Shown here piece by piece: positions 1 to 7,396 of a stretch of 26,288 nucleotides of DNA. How positions within the stretch are numbered: the stretch's first letter is position 1; every line of letters starts with the position of its first letter. This DNA comes from Microbacteriaceae bacterium UBA1487 (GTDB lineage: Bacteria > Actinomycetota > Actinomycetes > Actinomycetales > Microbacteriaceae), in the NCBI GenBank assembly GCA_002325245.1, contig DCRR01000019.1, positions 4,360 to 30,647 of the forward strand. Reading direction: 5' to 3'. A program made the position numbers and the translations under genes. The notes beneath the pieces were generated by a model that saw only the letters and a program-made list of their open reading frames with translations, had not been told where the DNA came from and ran no database searches.

Positions 1-151
1 CCTGCGGCAGAACTCGCAGCTCATCGTCATCACCCACCAGAAGCGCACGATGGAGATCGCGGATGCGCTCTACGGCGTCTCGATGCGCCAGGACGGCGTG
101 AGCGCCGTCGTCGGACAGCGCGTCGTGGCCGAGGAGGAGCGCGCCTCCTAG
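1..151 (+). CDS. smc: Chromosome partition protein SMC, C-terminal end (partial)
   Basis: Only the last 49 residues are in the window, read from base 2 to the TAG at 149-151. They look like the end of an SMC head domain: a beta strand followed by the H-loop (VITHQK) and a strand-rich end (ALYGVSM). SMC is the ATPase that compacts and segregates the chromosome with ScpA and ScpB. The gene enters from the left. Its stop codon overlaps that of the convergent phosphatase gene in a shared CTAG (148-151). The identification rests on a short tail, though its position upstream of ftsY fits the usual actinobacterial order. Confidence 0.85.
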   Translation, partial: LRQNSQLIVITHQKRTMEIADALYGVSMRQDGVSAVVGQRVVAEEERAS

Positions 152-711
152 CGCTCCGCCGCCACCGCGGCGCCGTTGACCGCGAGCACGCGCCACGCGC
201 CGGCCTCGAGCGCGACGCGGGAGATCGCCCCGTTGCTGATGGTCTCGAGCTGGCGCCCGGCGATCGATTCGAGCGTGTAGCGGATGATCGATCCGTGGCT
301 GACGATGATGACCTCGCGGTCGCCGTACTCGGCGGCGATCGCGTCGAGGGCGCGGCGCCCCCGCTCGGTGACGGCGGTGAAGCTCTCGGCTCCGGGGTAG
401 TTGCGCTCGGGGTAGCGGCGACGGCACTCGGCGTCGTCGAGGCCTTCGACCTCTCCGTAGTCGCGTTCGACCAGGTCGGGGTAGGCGGGACCGAGTTCGA
501 GCCCGAGGTCGGTCGCGATGATCTGCGCGGTCTCGCGGGCGCGCTGCAGCGGTGAGCTGACGATCACCTCGCACCGTTCCTCGGCGAGCCGCGCGGCTGC
601 CGCGTGCGCCTGCGCGCGACCGGTGTCGTTGAGGGGGATGTCGCTGGATCCCTGGATGCGACCGTGGAGGTTCCAGTCGGTCTGGCCGTGGCGGATGAAG
701 GCGTAGGTCAC
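148..711 (-). CDS. Histidine phosphatase family protein (phosphoglycerate mutase-like)
   Basis: A 187-residue cytoplasmic protein of the histidine phosphatase superfamily. The RHG signature lies at residues 7-9, with His8 as the expected phospho-acceptor. Arg57 (SPLQRAR), Glu82 (VERDYGE) and His139 (VSHGS) complete the usual active-site set. The compact length suits the cobC/GpmB-like phosphatases rather than a true glycolytic mutase, but the substrate cannot be told from sequence. The GTG start at 711 is supported by a TAGGTT hexamer exactly six bases upstream, suggesting a leaderless mRNA. A GGAGGG run touches the GTG, too close to act as a normal ribosome-binding site. The gene converges on smc with a shared CTAG. 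Confidence 0.9.
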   Translation of the reverse strand: MTYAFIRHGQTDWNLHGRIQGSSDIPLNDTGRAQAHAAAARLAEERCEVIVSSPLQRARETAQIIATDLGLELGPAYPDLVERDYGEVEGLDDAECRRRYPERNYPGAESFTAVTERGRRALDAIAAEYGDREVIIVSHGSIIRYTLESIAGRQLETISNGAISRVALEAGAWRVLAVNGAAVAAER

Positions 712-717
712 CCCTCC

Positions 718-723
718 AACCTA
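718..723 (-). promoter_or_regulatory. -10 element of the histidine phosphatase gene (leaderless geometry)
   Basis: TAGGTT on the minus strand, followed by six bases and then the GTG at 711. No convincing -35 is visible. The distance puts the expected transcription start on the start codon. Confidence 0.55.
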
Positions 724-812
724 GGCGGCGGCGCGCCCCCACTTGCGCGGCGGCAGGCGGCGTGCGGGCCTCGCGCCGCAAACGGGGGGCGCGTGATGCG
801 GGCCGCTTCCTT

Positions 813-818
813 TACATT
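813..818 (+). promoter_or_regulatory. Probable -10 element of the secreted protease gene
   Basis: TACATT lies 17 bases before the GTG start at 836. Transcription would begin near 825 and leave a leader of about 11 bases carrying a GGGGG Shine-Dalgarno-like run. A TTG at 821 lies before that start point, which argues against it as the initiation codon. Confidence 0.4.
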
Positions 819-835
819 CGTTGCGGGGGTACATC

Positions 836-3223
836 GTGAAGAAGCAGGTTCGAGGCGCCACGGCGCTGCTCGTGGGTGCCGCCGTCGCGATGTCGGGGGC
901 ACTGTCGGCGGCGCTTCCGGCGGTCGCGCGCACCCCGGATCCCCTCGATGATCTGCCCCGCATGAGCACCCCGGATGCACGCGATTTCGAGGCGGCCGCG
1001 GAGCTGCTTCCCGAGGGCCTGGTCGAGGCCGTGGAGCGCGATCTCGGCATCGAGGCGGCCGACTATCTCGCCTCGGCGGAGGCGGCGGTCGACGCGACGG
1101 TCGTCGTCGACGCGCTCGCGGAGGCGGGCGTCGAGGTCGCCGGTTCCGAGATCGATGGCACCGAGCTGACGGTGTGGGTGCGCGACGACGCGGACGCCGC
1201 CGTCGTGGAGTCGGTGGGGGCGACCGCGATCGTCGGCGAGCAGATCCTGCCCGATGTGAGCGATGTCGTGTTCGAGGCAGCCGACGACCTGTACGGCGGC
1301 GCCGGATGGGCCTACGAGACCAGCGAGAGCGGCAAGTATGTGACCTGCTCGCTTGGATTCTCGGGCTACGACGCTGCGGGCGCCGACGTCATGGTGACGG
1401 CGGGGCACTGCTTCGACAGCTACAGCAGTCGCGGCGACGATCCGCTCGCGATCAACTGGACCAAGCCGAAGGAGTATGGCGGTTCCGTGTCGCTCGGCGG
1501 CGATATCGGCCTTCGGGTGTCAGGCTCCTCCCAGTACGGCGACGGCTACGACGTCGGTCTGGTGAAGGCGAGCGCCTCGGGCGCCGTCGCGCGTCCCTCG
1601 GTGCTGTCGTGGGGCAGTGACGGCCGGAGCGCCCCGCTGTCGGAGAGCCCGGTGACGATGACCGGCGCGACCGCGGCCACCGTGGGCGCCCCGATCTGCA
1701 AGAGCGGTGCGACCTCAGGCTGGACGTGCGGCGAGGTCACCCACGTCGATCAGCTCGTCATGGTCAGCGACGAACTGGTGAATGTCATCATCTCGGACGC
1801 CTGCATGCTGCCCGGCGACAGCGGCGGTGCCGCCGTCATCGGCACGGCCGCCGCGGGCATCAACTCCGGCTCCTCGTTCCCCAGCACCGCCGGGGACGAC
1901 TGCGAATACACGGGCGAGAGCTCGGTCTTCTTCCCGATGGTCTCCGCCGGCGGCTACGAGAGCGTCGAGGAGCGCTACGGCGCGAGCTGGACTCTGTGCA
2001 CCGGGCCGGTTCCCGTGGTGACCTCAGAGCCCGGCGGCTATTACGCCGCCCCCGACCCGCTCGCCGGGACGCTGCCGTGCGTCCACATGGGCACGACTCC
2101 GACGATGGTGCTGTACCTCGATGATGCCGTGGCTCCGACGGCCACCACGAGTCCGGCATCCGCGGATTCCGCGTGGAGCTTCGCCCTCGACGACCTCGCG
2201 CTGGGCACCCACGACTACGTCGTGAAGGCGATCTGGGGGACGGAGGAGTCGGTCGCCGCGACGGGCACGTTCTCGGTCACGGACGTGCCCTCCCTTCCCG
2301 ACCGTATCGCGGGAGCTGATCGCTACCGGACCGCTGTCGGCATTGCCCAGGTCTGGGATCAGAGCTTCGATGCCGAACTGGTCTTCATCGCGACCGGCGA
2401 GAACTACCCGGATGCCCTGAGCGCCGCCGCCGCGGCCGCACATCTGGGCGCCCCGGTGCTGCTGACTCCGAAGGGCTCACTTCCGGACAGCGTGCGTGAC
2501 GAGCTCATCGAGCTCGACCCCGAACGGGTCATCGTGCTGGGGAGCACAGCCTCCGTTTCGTCGTCCGTCTACAACTCACTGACCTCCCTCTTCGGGGCGG
2601 ACAACGTCAGCCGTTTCGGCGGAGTTGACCGCTACGACACGATGCGGCAGGTCGTGGACTTCGCGTGGGACGATGGTCTCGGCGGTCACGATCGCGCCGT
2701 CACCATCGTCGTCGCGAACGGAGGTAACTTCCCCGATGCGCTGTCTGCGGGCCCTGCGGTCGCGACCGATGGCGGGGCCGTCATCCTCGTCGACGGGCGG
2801 AAGTCGGCGATCCCCTCGGAGACGCTCGCGCTGATCGCGGAGCTCGATCCGGATCAGGTCATCGTCGCCGGCGATGCGAACTCGGTGTCGAGCGCCATCT
2901 ACAGCGAACTCGAGGGCACGTTTGGCGCATCCAGCGTCACCCGCGTGGCCGGGGTGAACCGCTACGAGACGAGCTGGCGACTCGTCGACTTCTTCTTCGA
3001 AGGCGCGGACGCGGCGTTCTTCGCAACCGGTGAGAAGTTCCCGGATGCGCTCGCGGGTGCGGCGCTCGCTGGCGGCTTGGGCGTTCCACTGATTGTGACC
3101 CCGAAGTCCTGCGTTCCCTCCGACACCCGGGACCTCGTGCTCGCGCTCGGCGCCGACGAGCGGGTGCTCTTGGGCAGCTCCGTGACGCTCTCGTCGGACG
3201 TCGCGAGCCTTCGAACGTGTTGA
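836..3223 (+). CDS. Secreted trypsin-like serine protease with three cell-wall-binding (CWB2) repeats
   Basis: A 795-residue exported protein. The GTG at 836 is chosen because GGGGG precedes it at about 7 bases and it yields a clean signal peptide: MKKQVRG, a hydrophobic stretch to about residue 27, then a likely cut after AVA near 31. Residues ~35-140 resemble a protease pro-region. The chymotrypsin-fold domain has a triad visible as His191 (TAGHC), Asp239 (YDVGL) and Ser329 (GDSGG). A ~90-residue linker, perhaps Ig-like, follows to ~488. Three CWB2 repeats (DRIAGADRY, FGGVDRYDT, VAGVNRYET starts) fill 489-795. CWB2 domains anchor proteins non-covalently to cell-wall polymers, so this is probably a surface-held or wall-associated protease. 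The substrate is unknown. It sits as a single gene between smc/phosphatase and ftsY with its own promoter and hairpin terminator, looking like an insertion into an otherwise core region. Confidence 0.92.
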   Translation: MKKQVRGATALLVGAAVAMSGALSAALPAVARTPDPLDDLPRMSTPDARDFEAAAELLPEGLVEAVERDLGIEAADYLASAEAAVDATVVVDALAEAGVEVAGSEIDGTELTVWVRDDADAAVVESVGATAIVGEQILPDVSDVVFEAADDLYGGAGWAYETSESGKYVTCSLGFSGYDAAGADVMVTAGHCFDSYSSRGDDPLAINWTKPKEYGGSVSLGGDIGLRVSGSSQYGDGYDVGLVKASASGAVARPSVLSWGSDGRSAPLSESPVTMTGATAATVGAPICKSGATSGWTCGEVTHVDQLVMVSDELVNVIISDACMLPGDSGGAAVIGTAAAGINSGSSFPSTAGDDCEYTGESSVFFPMVSAGGYESVEERYGASWTLCTGPVPVVTSEPGGYYAAPDPLAGTLPCVHMGTTPTMVLYLDDAVAPTATTSPASADSAWSFALDDLALGTHDYVVKAIWGTEESVAATGTFSVTDVPSLPDRIAGADRYRTAVGIAQVWDQSFDAELVFIATGENYPDALSAAAAAAHLGAPVLLTPKGSLPDSVRDELIELDPERVIVLGSTASVSSSVYNSLTSLFGADNVSRFGGVDRYDTMRQVVDFAWDDGLGGHDRAVTIVVANGGNFPDALSAGPAVATDGGAVILVDGRKSAIPSETLALIAELDPDQVIVAGDANSVSSAIYSELEGTFGASSVTRVAGVNRYETSWRLVDFFFEGADAAFFATGEKFPDALAGAALAGGLGVPLIVTPKSCVPSDTRDLVLALGADERVLLGSSVTLSSDVASLRTC

Positions 3224-3243
3224 TCGCCGGACCCGTCGCCTCG

Positions 3244-3270
3244 CCGAGCGCCCACGGCAAGCGCGCTCGG
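3244..3270 (+). terminator. Hairpin after the protease gene
   Basis: A perfect 8-base inverted repeat (CCGAGCGC / GCGCTCGG) with an 11-base loop begins 20 bases after the protease stop. No T-tract follows; the next base starts the ftsY -10 hexamer. It probably ends protease transcription, although the missing T-run lowers certainty. Confidence 0.5.
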
Positions 3271-3276
3271 TAGGCT
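3271..3276 (+). promoter_or_regulatory. -10 element of ftsY (leaderless geometry)
   Basis: TAGGCT, six bases, then ATG at 3283. It directly abuts the hairpin at 3244-3270. Confidence 0.6.
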
Positions 3277-3282
3277 TGCCGC

Positions 3283-4152
3283 ATGGCAGCATCCTGGTCT
3301 CTCGGTGGCGCGCTCCGCGGCATGTTCCAGCGCGCGACGATCGACGAGACGACGTGGGAGCAGCTGGAGGACGCCCTGATCGGCGCCGACTTCGGACCTG
3401 ACCTCGCCGATCAGCTCGTCGAGGAGTTGCGCGGCCAGGTGGCGAAGTTCCGCACGACCGACCCGGCCGACCTGCAGCGGATGCTCCGCGAGGCGCTCGA
3501 GGAGCGCTTCGCCCGCCTCGACCCGACGCTGACCCTGAGCGCGCGACCCGCCGTGGTGCTGGTGGTCGGGGTCAACGGCGTCGGCAAGACGACGACGATC
3601 GGCAAGTTCGCCAAGTTCCTGACCAACCACGGCCGCAGCGTGCTCGTGGGCGCGGCCGACACCTTCCGCGCCGCCGCGGTGGAGCAGCTGGCCACCTGGG
3701 CCGAGCGCGCCGGCGCCACGATCGTGCGACCGCAGCAGCAGGGTCAGGATCCGGCCTCCGTCGCCTTCCAGGCGGTCGAGGCCGCCCAGCGCGACGGCAT
3801 CGAGATCGTGCTGATCGACACGGCCGGGCGTCTGCAGACCAAGAGCGGGCTGATGGACGAGCTCTCGAAGGTGCGGCGCGTGGTCGAGAAGCTCTCGCCC
3901 ATCGCCGAGGTGCTGCTCGTGCTGGATGCGACGACCGGTCAGAACGGTCTCGCCCAGGCGGAGGCGTTCATCGAGCACGCGGGGGTCACCGGGCTCGTGC
4001 TCACCAAGCTCGATGGCAGCGCCAAGGGCGGCTTCGTGCTGGCCGTGCAGGAGAAGACCGGCATCCCGATCAAGCTGGTCGGCCAGGGCGAGGGCATCAG
4101 CGACCTCACCGGCTTCAACCCGACCGCGTTCGTCGCCCAGCTCGTCGGGTAG
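3283..4152 (+). CDS. ftsY: Signal recognition particle receptor FtsY
   Basis: A 289-residue SRP-family GTPase that docks ribosome-nascent-chain-SRP complexes at the membrane and delivers them to SecYEG. An N-domain helical bundle (about residues 1-85) is followed by the G domain: P-loop GVNGVGKT (96-103), DTFRAAA (126-132), DTAGR (179-183), TKLD (241-244) and the closing GEGISDLTGF. The acidic A domain found at the N-terminus of many FtsY proteins is absent. The TAGGCT-N6-ATG arrangement supports this short start, since transcription would begin at the ATG. Its partner ffh lies 1.6 kb downstream. The stop directly abuts the stop of the convergent PH-like gene. Confidence 0.97.
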   Translation: MAASWSLGGALRGMFQRATIDETTWEQLEDALIGADFGPDLADQLVEELRGQVAKFRTTDPADLQRMLREALEERFARLDPTLTLSARPAVVLVVGVNGVGKTTTIGKFAKFLTNHGRSVLVGAADTFRAAAVEQLATWAERAGATIVRPQQQGQDPASVAFQAVEAAQRDGIEIVLIDTAGRLQTKSGLMDELSKVRRVVEKLSPIAEVLLVLDATTGQNGLAQAEAFIEHAGVTGLVLTKLDGSAKGGFVLAVQEKTGIPIKLVGQGEGISDLTGFNPTAFVAQLVG

Positions 4153-4788
4153 CTAGGTCGCAGTGGCGACCGACACCAGGTAGCCGATCGCGGCCGCTAG
4201 GGCGAGCGTGATCGCCAGCGCCGTGATGACGACGGTGCGGATCGGGTGCTCCATGGCGATCGGCAGGGCGCCGGGGTGCGTCGCGATGATCTCCTCCACC
4301 GTGGCGCGCTCGTAGCGCGCGAGCGCCGCGTGGGGGAGCGCGGCGATCACGGCGGCGAGCTGATCCTCCGACCACCGGTCGCCGCGCAGGGCGAGGGCGA
4401 GCCGGCCCTCGCGGTCGATGGCGCTGACGAGCCGTCGACGCACCGGCGGATGCTCGGGGTCCCACCAGGGCGGCTCGACGCGCTCGACGTCGACCACGTC
4501 GACGAGGTCGACGAGGCGCCAGGCCGTGGTGACCCCCCACGCGGTGCGGAGCTCGAGCGTGTCGGTGCGGATCCGGATGCGCGGCACGAGGACGTGCAGG
4601 CACGCCAGCGCCCCGAGCCCCGCAATGACGAGCAGCGGCGGCACGGCGAGGACGGGCTCTCCCGAGCCGATTGCTCCGATCATGCCGAACACCAGCACCG
4701 CGCCGAGTCCGAGCGCGAGGCCCAGCCAGCGGGAGTCCTGGTTGACCGCGGTGCGGAGCGTCCGCCACCGAGGTCGCAGCTCGGTCAT
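4153..4788 (-). CDS. PH-like domain membrane protein of unknown function
   Basis: A 211-residue protein with two hydrophobic helices near the N-terminus (about residues 21-40 and 45-66), a soluble middle part and a C-terminal helix (about 187-208). The segment after the second helix (PRIRIRTDTLELRTAWGVTTAW, split by eye into short strands) resembles the bacterial PH-domain proteins common in actinobacteria, but I do not see a diagnostic motif. It lies 8 bases downstream of the gamma carbonic anhydrase gene and is probably co-transcribed with it. No strong own promoter is visible: a TAGCCA before the ATG is off-consensus and one base too close. Function unknown. Confidence 0.8.
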   Translation of the reverse strand: MTELRPRWRTLRTAVNQDSRWLGLALGLGAVLVFGMIGAIGSGEPVLAVPPLLVIAGLGALACLHVLVPRIRIRTDTLELRTAWGVTTAWRLVDLVDVVDVERVEPPWWDPEHPPVRRRLVSAIDREGRLALALRGDRWSEDQLAAVIAALPHAALARYERATVEEIIATHPGALPIAMEHPIRTVVITALAITLALAAAIGYLVSVATAT

Positions 4789-4796
4789 GGTGTTGG

Positions 4797-5324
4797 CTAT
4801 CCCTCCCCGGACGCGCTCTCCGCGGCGTAGACGGCCGCGCGCTCGACGTAGCGCTCCGAGTTGCCGTGCAGACCCGCGACCTCCTCGTCGCTCAGCTCGC
4901 GGCGCACCTTCGCAGGCACACCCGCGACGAGCGAGCGCGGCGGCACGATCGTGCCCTCGAGCACGACGGCTCCGGCCGCGACGAGCGAGTCGGCGCCGAC
5001 GACGGCACCGTTCAGCACGGTCGCGTTCATGCCGATGAGGCAGCCGTCCTCGATGCGGCAGCCGTGCACGACGGCGCCGTGGCCGACGCTCACCCCCGCG
5101 CCGATGACGGTCGGGGAGCCGAGCTCGGTGTGCACGACGACGTTGTCCTGCAGGTTGCTGCCGGGGCCGAGCACGATCTCGTCGATGTCGCCGCGCAGCA
5201 CCGCGCCGAACCAGACGCTCGCGGAATGCTCGACGCGGACCTTGCCGATCAGGGTGGCGCTGTTGGCCAGCCAGGCGTTCGCATCCACGCTCGGGGTGGT
5301 GCCTTGGAAGGGAATGAGAGGCAT
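4797..5324 (-). CDS. Gamma carbonic anhydrase family protein (left-handed beta-helix)
   Basis: A 175-residue hexapeptide-repeat trimer-type protein of the gamma carbonic anhydrase (CaiE/YrdA/PaaY) group. The three expected metal ligands are visible as His65 (VVVHTE), His82 and His87 (VGHGAVVHG), with Arg44, Asp46 and Gln59 also in place. A C-terminal helix (SDEEVAGLHG onward) closes the protein. Many family members bind zinc, but not all have measurable carbonic anhydrase activity. The ATG at 5324 is chosen because TACCCT lies exactly six bases upstream and because a longer in-frame extension would run into the divergent membrane-protein gene. It heads a two-gene leftward operon with the PH-like protein. 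Confidence 0.92.
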   Translation of the reverse strand: MPLIPFQGTTPSVDANAWLANSATLIGKVRVEHSASVWFGAVLRGDIDEIVLGPGSNLQDNVVVHTELGSPTVIGAGVSVGHGAVVHGCRIEDGCLIGMNATVLNGAVVGADSLVAAGAVVLEGTIVPPRSLVAGVPAKVRRELSDEEVAGLHGNSERYVERAAVYAAESASGEG

Positions 5325-5330
5325 GCCTTC

Positions 5331-5336
5331 AGGGTA
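5331..5336 (-). promoter_or_regulatory. -10 element of the gamma carbonic anhydrase operon (leaderless geometry)
   Basis: TACCCT on the minus strand, six bases, then ATG at 5324. Confidence 0.55.
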
Positions 5337-5383
5337 GACCCGCGTCCCAGTGAACAACCGGCGCGCCGCCGGTGGCCACCCCC

Positions 5384-5389
5384 TAGACT
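5384..5389 (+). promoter_or_regulatory. Probable -10 element of the small membrane protein gene
   Basis: TAGACT; transcription would start near 5396, giving a leader of about 53 bases before the ATG at 5449. The leader holds a possible 14-codon reading frame (5408-5452). Confidence 0.4.
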
Positions 5390-5448
5390 GCGGGCAACGA
5401 GCACACGATGCGCCGTCGTGCCGCGCGATCGACGCTGGGAGGGACGCG

Positions 5449-5769
5449 ATGACCGAGACGTCAACGGAACGCGAGTCGGCGCCGCTGCTTCCGCCGCTCC
5501 TGGCCATGCTCCTCGCGGTGATCGGCACCTCCACGATGCTCTGGACCTTCGTCGAGATCATCGATCTCGCGCTCGGCGGCGGCGGCACGCTCGGGCTCTC
5601 GATCCTGTTCTTCCTCGGCGCCGGAATCGACCTGGTCGCGCTCGTGATCGCCGTCATCGGCATCGTGCGCGGACGCCGCCGCGGGCTCTCGTTCATCGCG
5701 CTCGGCTTCGCGCTCGTGCCGGTCGCGCTGGTGGCGCTCACCGCCGTCGCCGCCAACGCCACCGTCTGA
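5449..5769 (+). CDS. Small three-helix membrane protein, function unknown
   Basis: A 106-residue protein with a polar start (MTETSTERES), a hydrophobic helix at about 15-38, a glycine-rich turn (GGGG), a second helix at about 46-70, a basic loop (RGRRRG) and a third helix to the C-terminus. The basic loop between helices two and three predicts that side to be cytoplasmic. The ATG is preceded by GGGAGGGA, one of the best Shine-Dalgarno sequences in the window, with about 4 bases between. Upstream in-frame codons lack this. It is not recognised as a named family. It lies just before ffh, which has its own -10 element. Confidence 0.75.
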   Translation: MTETSTERESAPLLPPLLAMLLAVIGTSTMLWTFVEIIDLALGGGGTLGLSILFFLGAGIDLVALVIAVIGIVRGRRRGLSFIALGFALVPVALVALTAVAANATV

Positions 5770-5774
5770 GCGGT

Positions 5775-5780
5775 TAAGCT
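5775..5780 (+). promoter_or_regulatory. -10 element of ffh
   Basis: TAAGCT, nine bases, then ATG at 5790. Transcription would start about three bases before the ATG, so the mRNA is close to leaderless. Confidence 0.45.
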
Positions 5781-5789
5781 GGGTCAGTC

Positions 5790-7352
5790 ATGGCCACTTT
5801 CGGTACTCTCTCGGATCGCCTCACCGCGACCTTCCGCAATCTCCGCACCAAGGGCAAGCTCACCCCGGCGGACGTCGACGGAACGGTGCGCGAGATTCGT
5901 CGCGCCCTGCTCGACGCCGACGTCGCGCTCGAGGTCGTCAAGGCCTTCACCGGGCGCGTGCGCGAGCGCGCCCTCGGCGACGAGGTCAACAAGGCGCTCA
6001 ACCCCGCCCAGCAGGTCGTCCAGATCGTCAACGACGAGCTGGTGCAGATCCTCGGCGGGCAGCAGCGTCGCCTCGAGTTCGCCAAGAAGCCGCCGACCGT
6101 GATCATGCTCGCCGGCCTCCAGGGTGCCGGCAAGACGACCCTCGCCGGCAAGCTCGCCAAGCACCTCAAGAAGGAGGGGCACACGCCGCTCCTGGTCGCC
6201 TCCGACCTTCAGCGCCCCAACGCGGTCACCCAGCTGCAGGTCGTCGGTGAGCAGGCGGGCGTGCCCGTCTTCGCCCCCGAGCCCGGCAACGGCGTCGGCG
6301 ACCCGGTCAAGGTCGCCAAGAACGGCGTCAAGGAGGCCGAGCGCAAGCAGTACGACACCGTCATCGTCGACACCGCGGGCCGTCTCGGCATCGACGCCGA
6401 GATGATGAAGCAGGCCTCCGCCATCCGCAAGGCGGTCAGCCCCGACGAGGTGCTGTTCGTCATCGACGCGATGATCGGCCAGGACGCCGTCACGACGGCG
6501 CGCGCCTTCCAGGAGGGGGTCGACTTCACCGGCGTCGTGCTCTCCAAGCTCGACGGCGACGCCCGCGGTGGCGCGGCGCTCAGCGTCGCGAGCATCACGG
6601 AGCGCCCCATCATGTTCGCCTCGACGGGGGAGGGGCTCGACGACTTCGAGCCGTTCCACCCCGATCGCATGGCCAGCCGCATCCTCGACCTCGGTGACAT
6701 CCTCACCCTCATCGAGCAGGCGCAGTCCGCGTTCGACGAAGAGACCGCGGCTCAGACCGCTGAGAAGTTCGCCACCGACAGCTTCACGCTCGAGGACTTC
6801 CTCCAGCAGATGCAGCAGCTCAAGAACATGGGCTCGCTCAAGGGCATGCTCGGCATGCTGCCCGGCGCGCGCGGCATGAAGGACCAGCTCGAGAACTTCG
6901 ACGAGCGCGAGATCGTTCGCACCGAAGCGATCATCCAGTCGATGACGCCCGCCGAGCGCCGCACGCCGAAGCTGCTGAACGGCTCCCGACGGCTGCGCAT
7001 CGCGAAGGGCTCCGGCGTCACCGTCACTGAGGTCAACCAGCTCGTCATGCGCTTCGAGCAGGCCGCCAAGATGATGAAGACGGTCGCCAAGGGCGGGGTG
7101 CCTCAGGTGCCCGGCATGGGACCGATCCCCGGCGGAAGCTACGGCGGCGGCAAGCGCGCGGCGCAGGCCAAGAAGAAGAAGGGCTCGCGCAGCGGCAACC
7201 CCGCCAAGCGCGCCGCGGAGGAGGCGGCCCGCGCGAGCGGCGGCGCCCCGGCGACCTCGGGCGGCAGCGGTTTCGGCCTGGGCGCGCAGGGTGCGCCGGG
7301 CGGTCCGAGCCCCGAAGAGCTCGAATCGCTGCAGAAGTTCCTCGGGCGCTGA
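5790..7352 (+). CDS. ffh: Signal recognition particle protein Ffh
   Basis: A 520-residue GTPase that binds signal sequences on ribosomes together with the SRP RNA and hands them to FtsY. N domain about 1-95; G domain with P-loop GLQGAGKT (109-116), DTAGRLG (195-201) and SKLDGDARGG (252-261); methionine-rich M domain about 325-432, with FLQQMQQLKNMG and the SRP-RNA-binding RRLRIAKGSGV region (400-410). A Lys/Ala/Gly-rich tail of roughly 85 residues follows and ends in an amphipathic LESLQKFLGR; such low-complexity tails occur in actinobacterial Ffh. No SRP RNA gene was recognised in the window. Confidence 0.98.
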   Translation: MATFGTLSDRLTATFRNLRTKGKLTPADVDGTVREIRRALLDADVALEVVKAFTGRVRERALGDEVNKALNPAQQVVQIVNDELVQILGGQQRRLEFAKKPPTVIMLAGLQGAGKTTLAGKLAKHLKKEGHTPLLVASDLQRPNAVTQLQVVGEQAGVPVFAPEPGNGVGDPVKVAKNGVKEAERKQYDTVIVDTAGRLGIDAEMMKQASAIRKAVSPDEVLFVIDAMIGQDAVTTARAFQEGVDFTGVVLSKLDGDARGGAALSVASITERPIMFASTGEGLDDFEPFHPDRMASRILDLGDILTLIEQAQSAFDEETAAQTAEKFATDSFTLEDFLQQMQQLKNMGSLKGMLGMLPGARGMKDQLENFDEREIVRTEAIIQSMTPAERRTPKLLNGSRRLRIAKGSGVTVTEVNQLVMRFEQAAKMMKTVAKGGVPQVPGMGPIPGGSYGGGKRAAQAKKKKGSRSGNPAKRAAEEAARASGGAPATSGGSGFGLGAQGAPGGPSPEELESLQKFLGR

Positions 7353-7384
7353 TGTCGCGCCAGCGGGCGGCCCTCGCCGCGCGA

Positions 7385-7390
7385 TAGCGT
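7385..7390 (+). promoter_or_regulatory. -10 element of the first LLM oxidoreductase gene (leaderless geometry)
   Basis: TAGCGT, six bases, then ATG at 7397. Confidence 0.55.
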
Positions 7391-7396
7391 CGAGCA

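Noticed and set aside
821..835. TTG start of the protease
   Set aside because: GTG 836 has a Shine-Dalgarno-like run and gives a normal signal peptide start (KKQ); the TTG would lie before the likely transcription start.
5325..5762. N-terminal extension of the gamma carbonic anhydrase to over 300 residues
   Set aside because: The extension lacks family similarity, runs antisense through the membrane-protein gene and ignores the well-placed -10 at 5331-5336.
7140..7352. Gly/Ala/Lys-rich repeat at the end of ffh as a mobile repeat
   Set aside because: It is an in-frame low-complexity tail seen in actinobacterial Ffh, with no repeated unit at DNA level.
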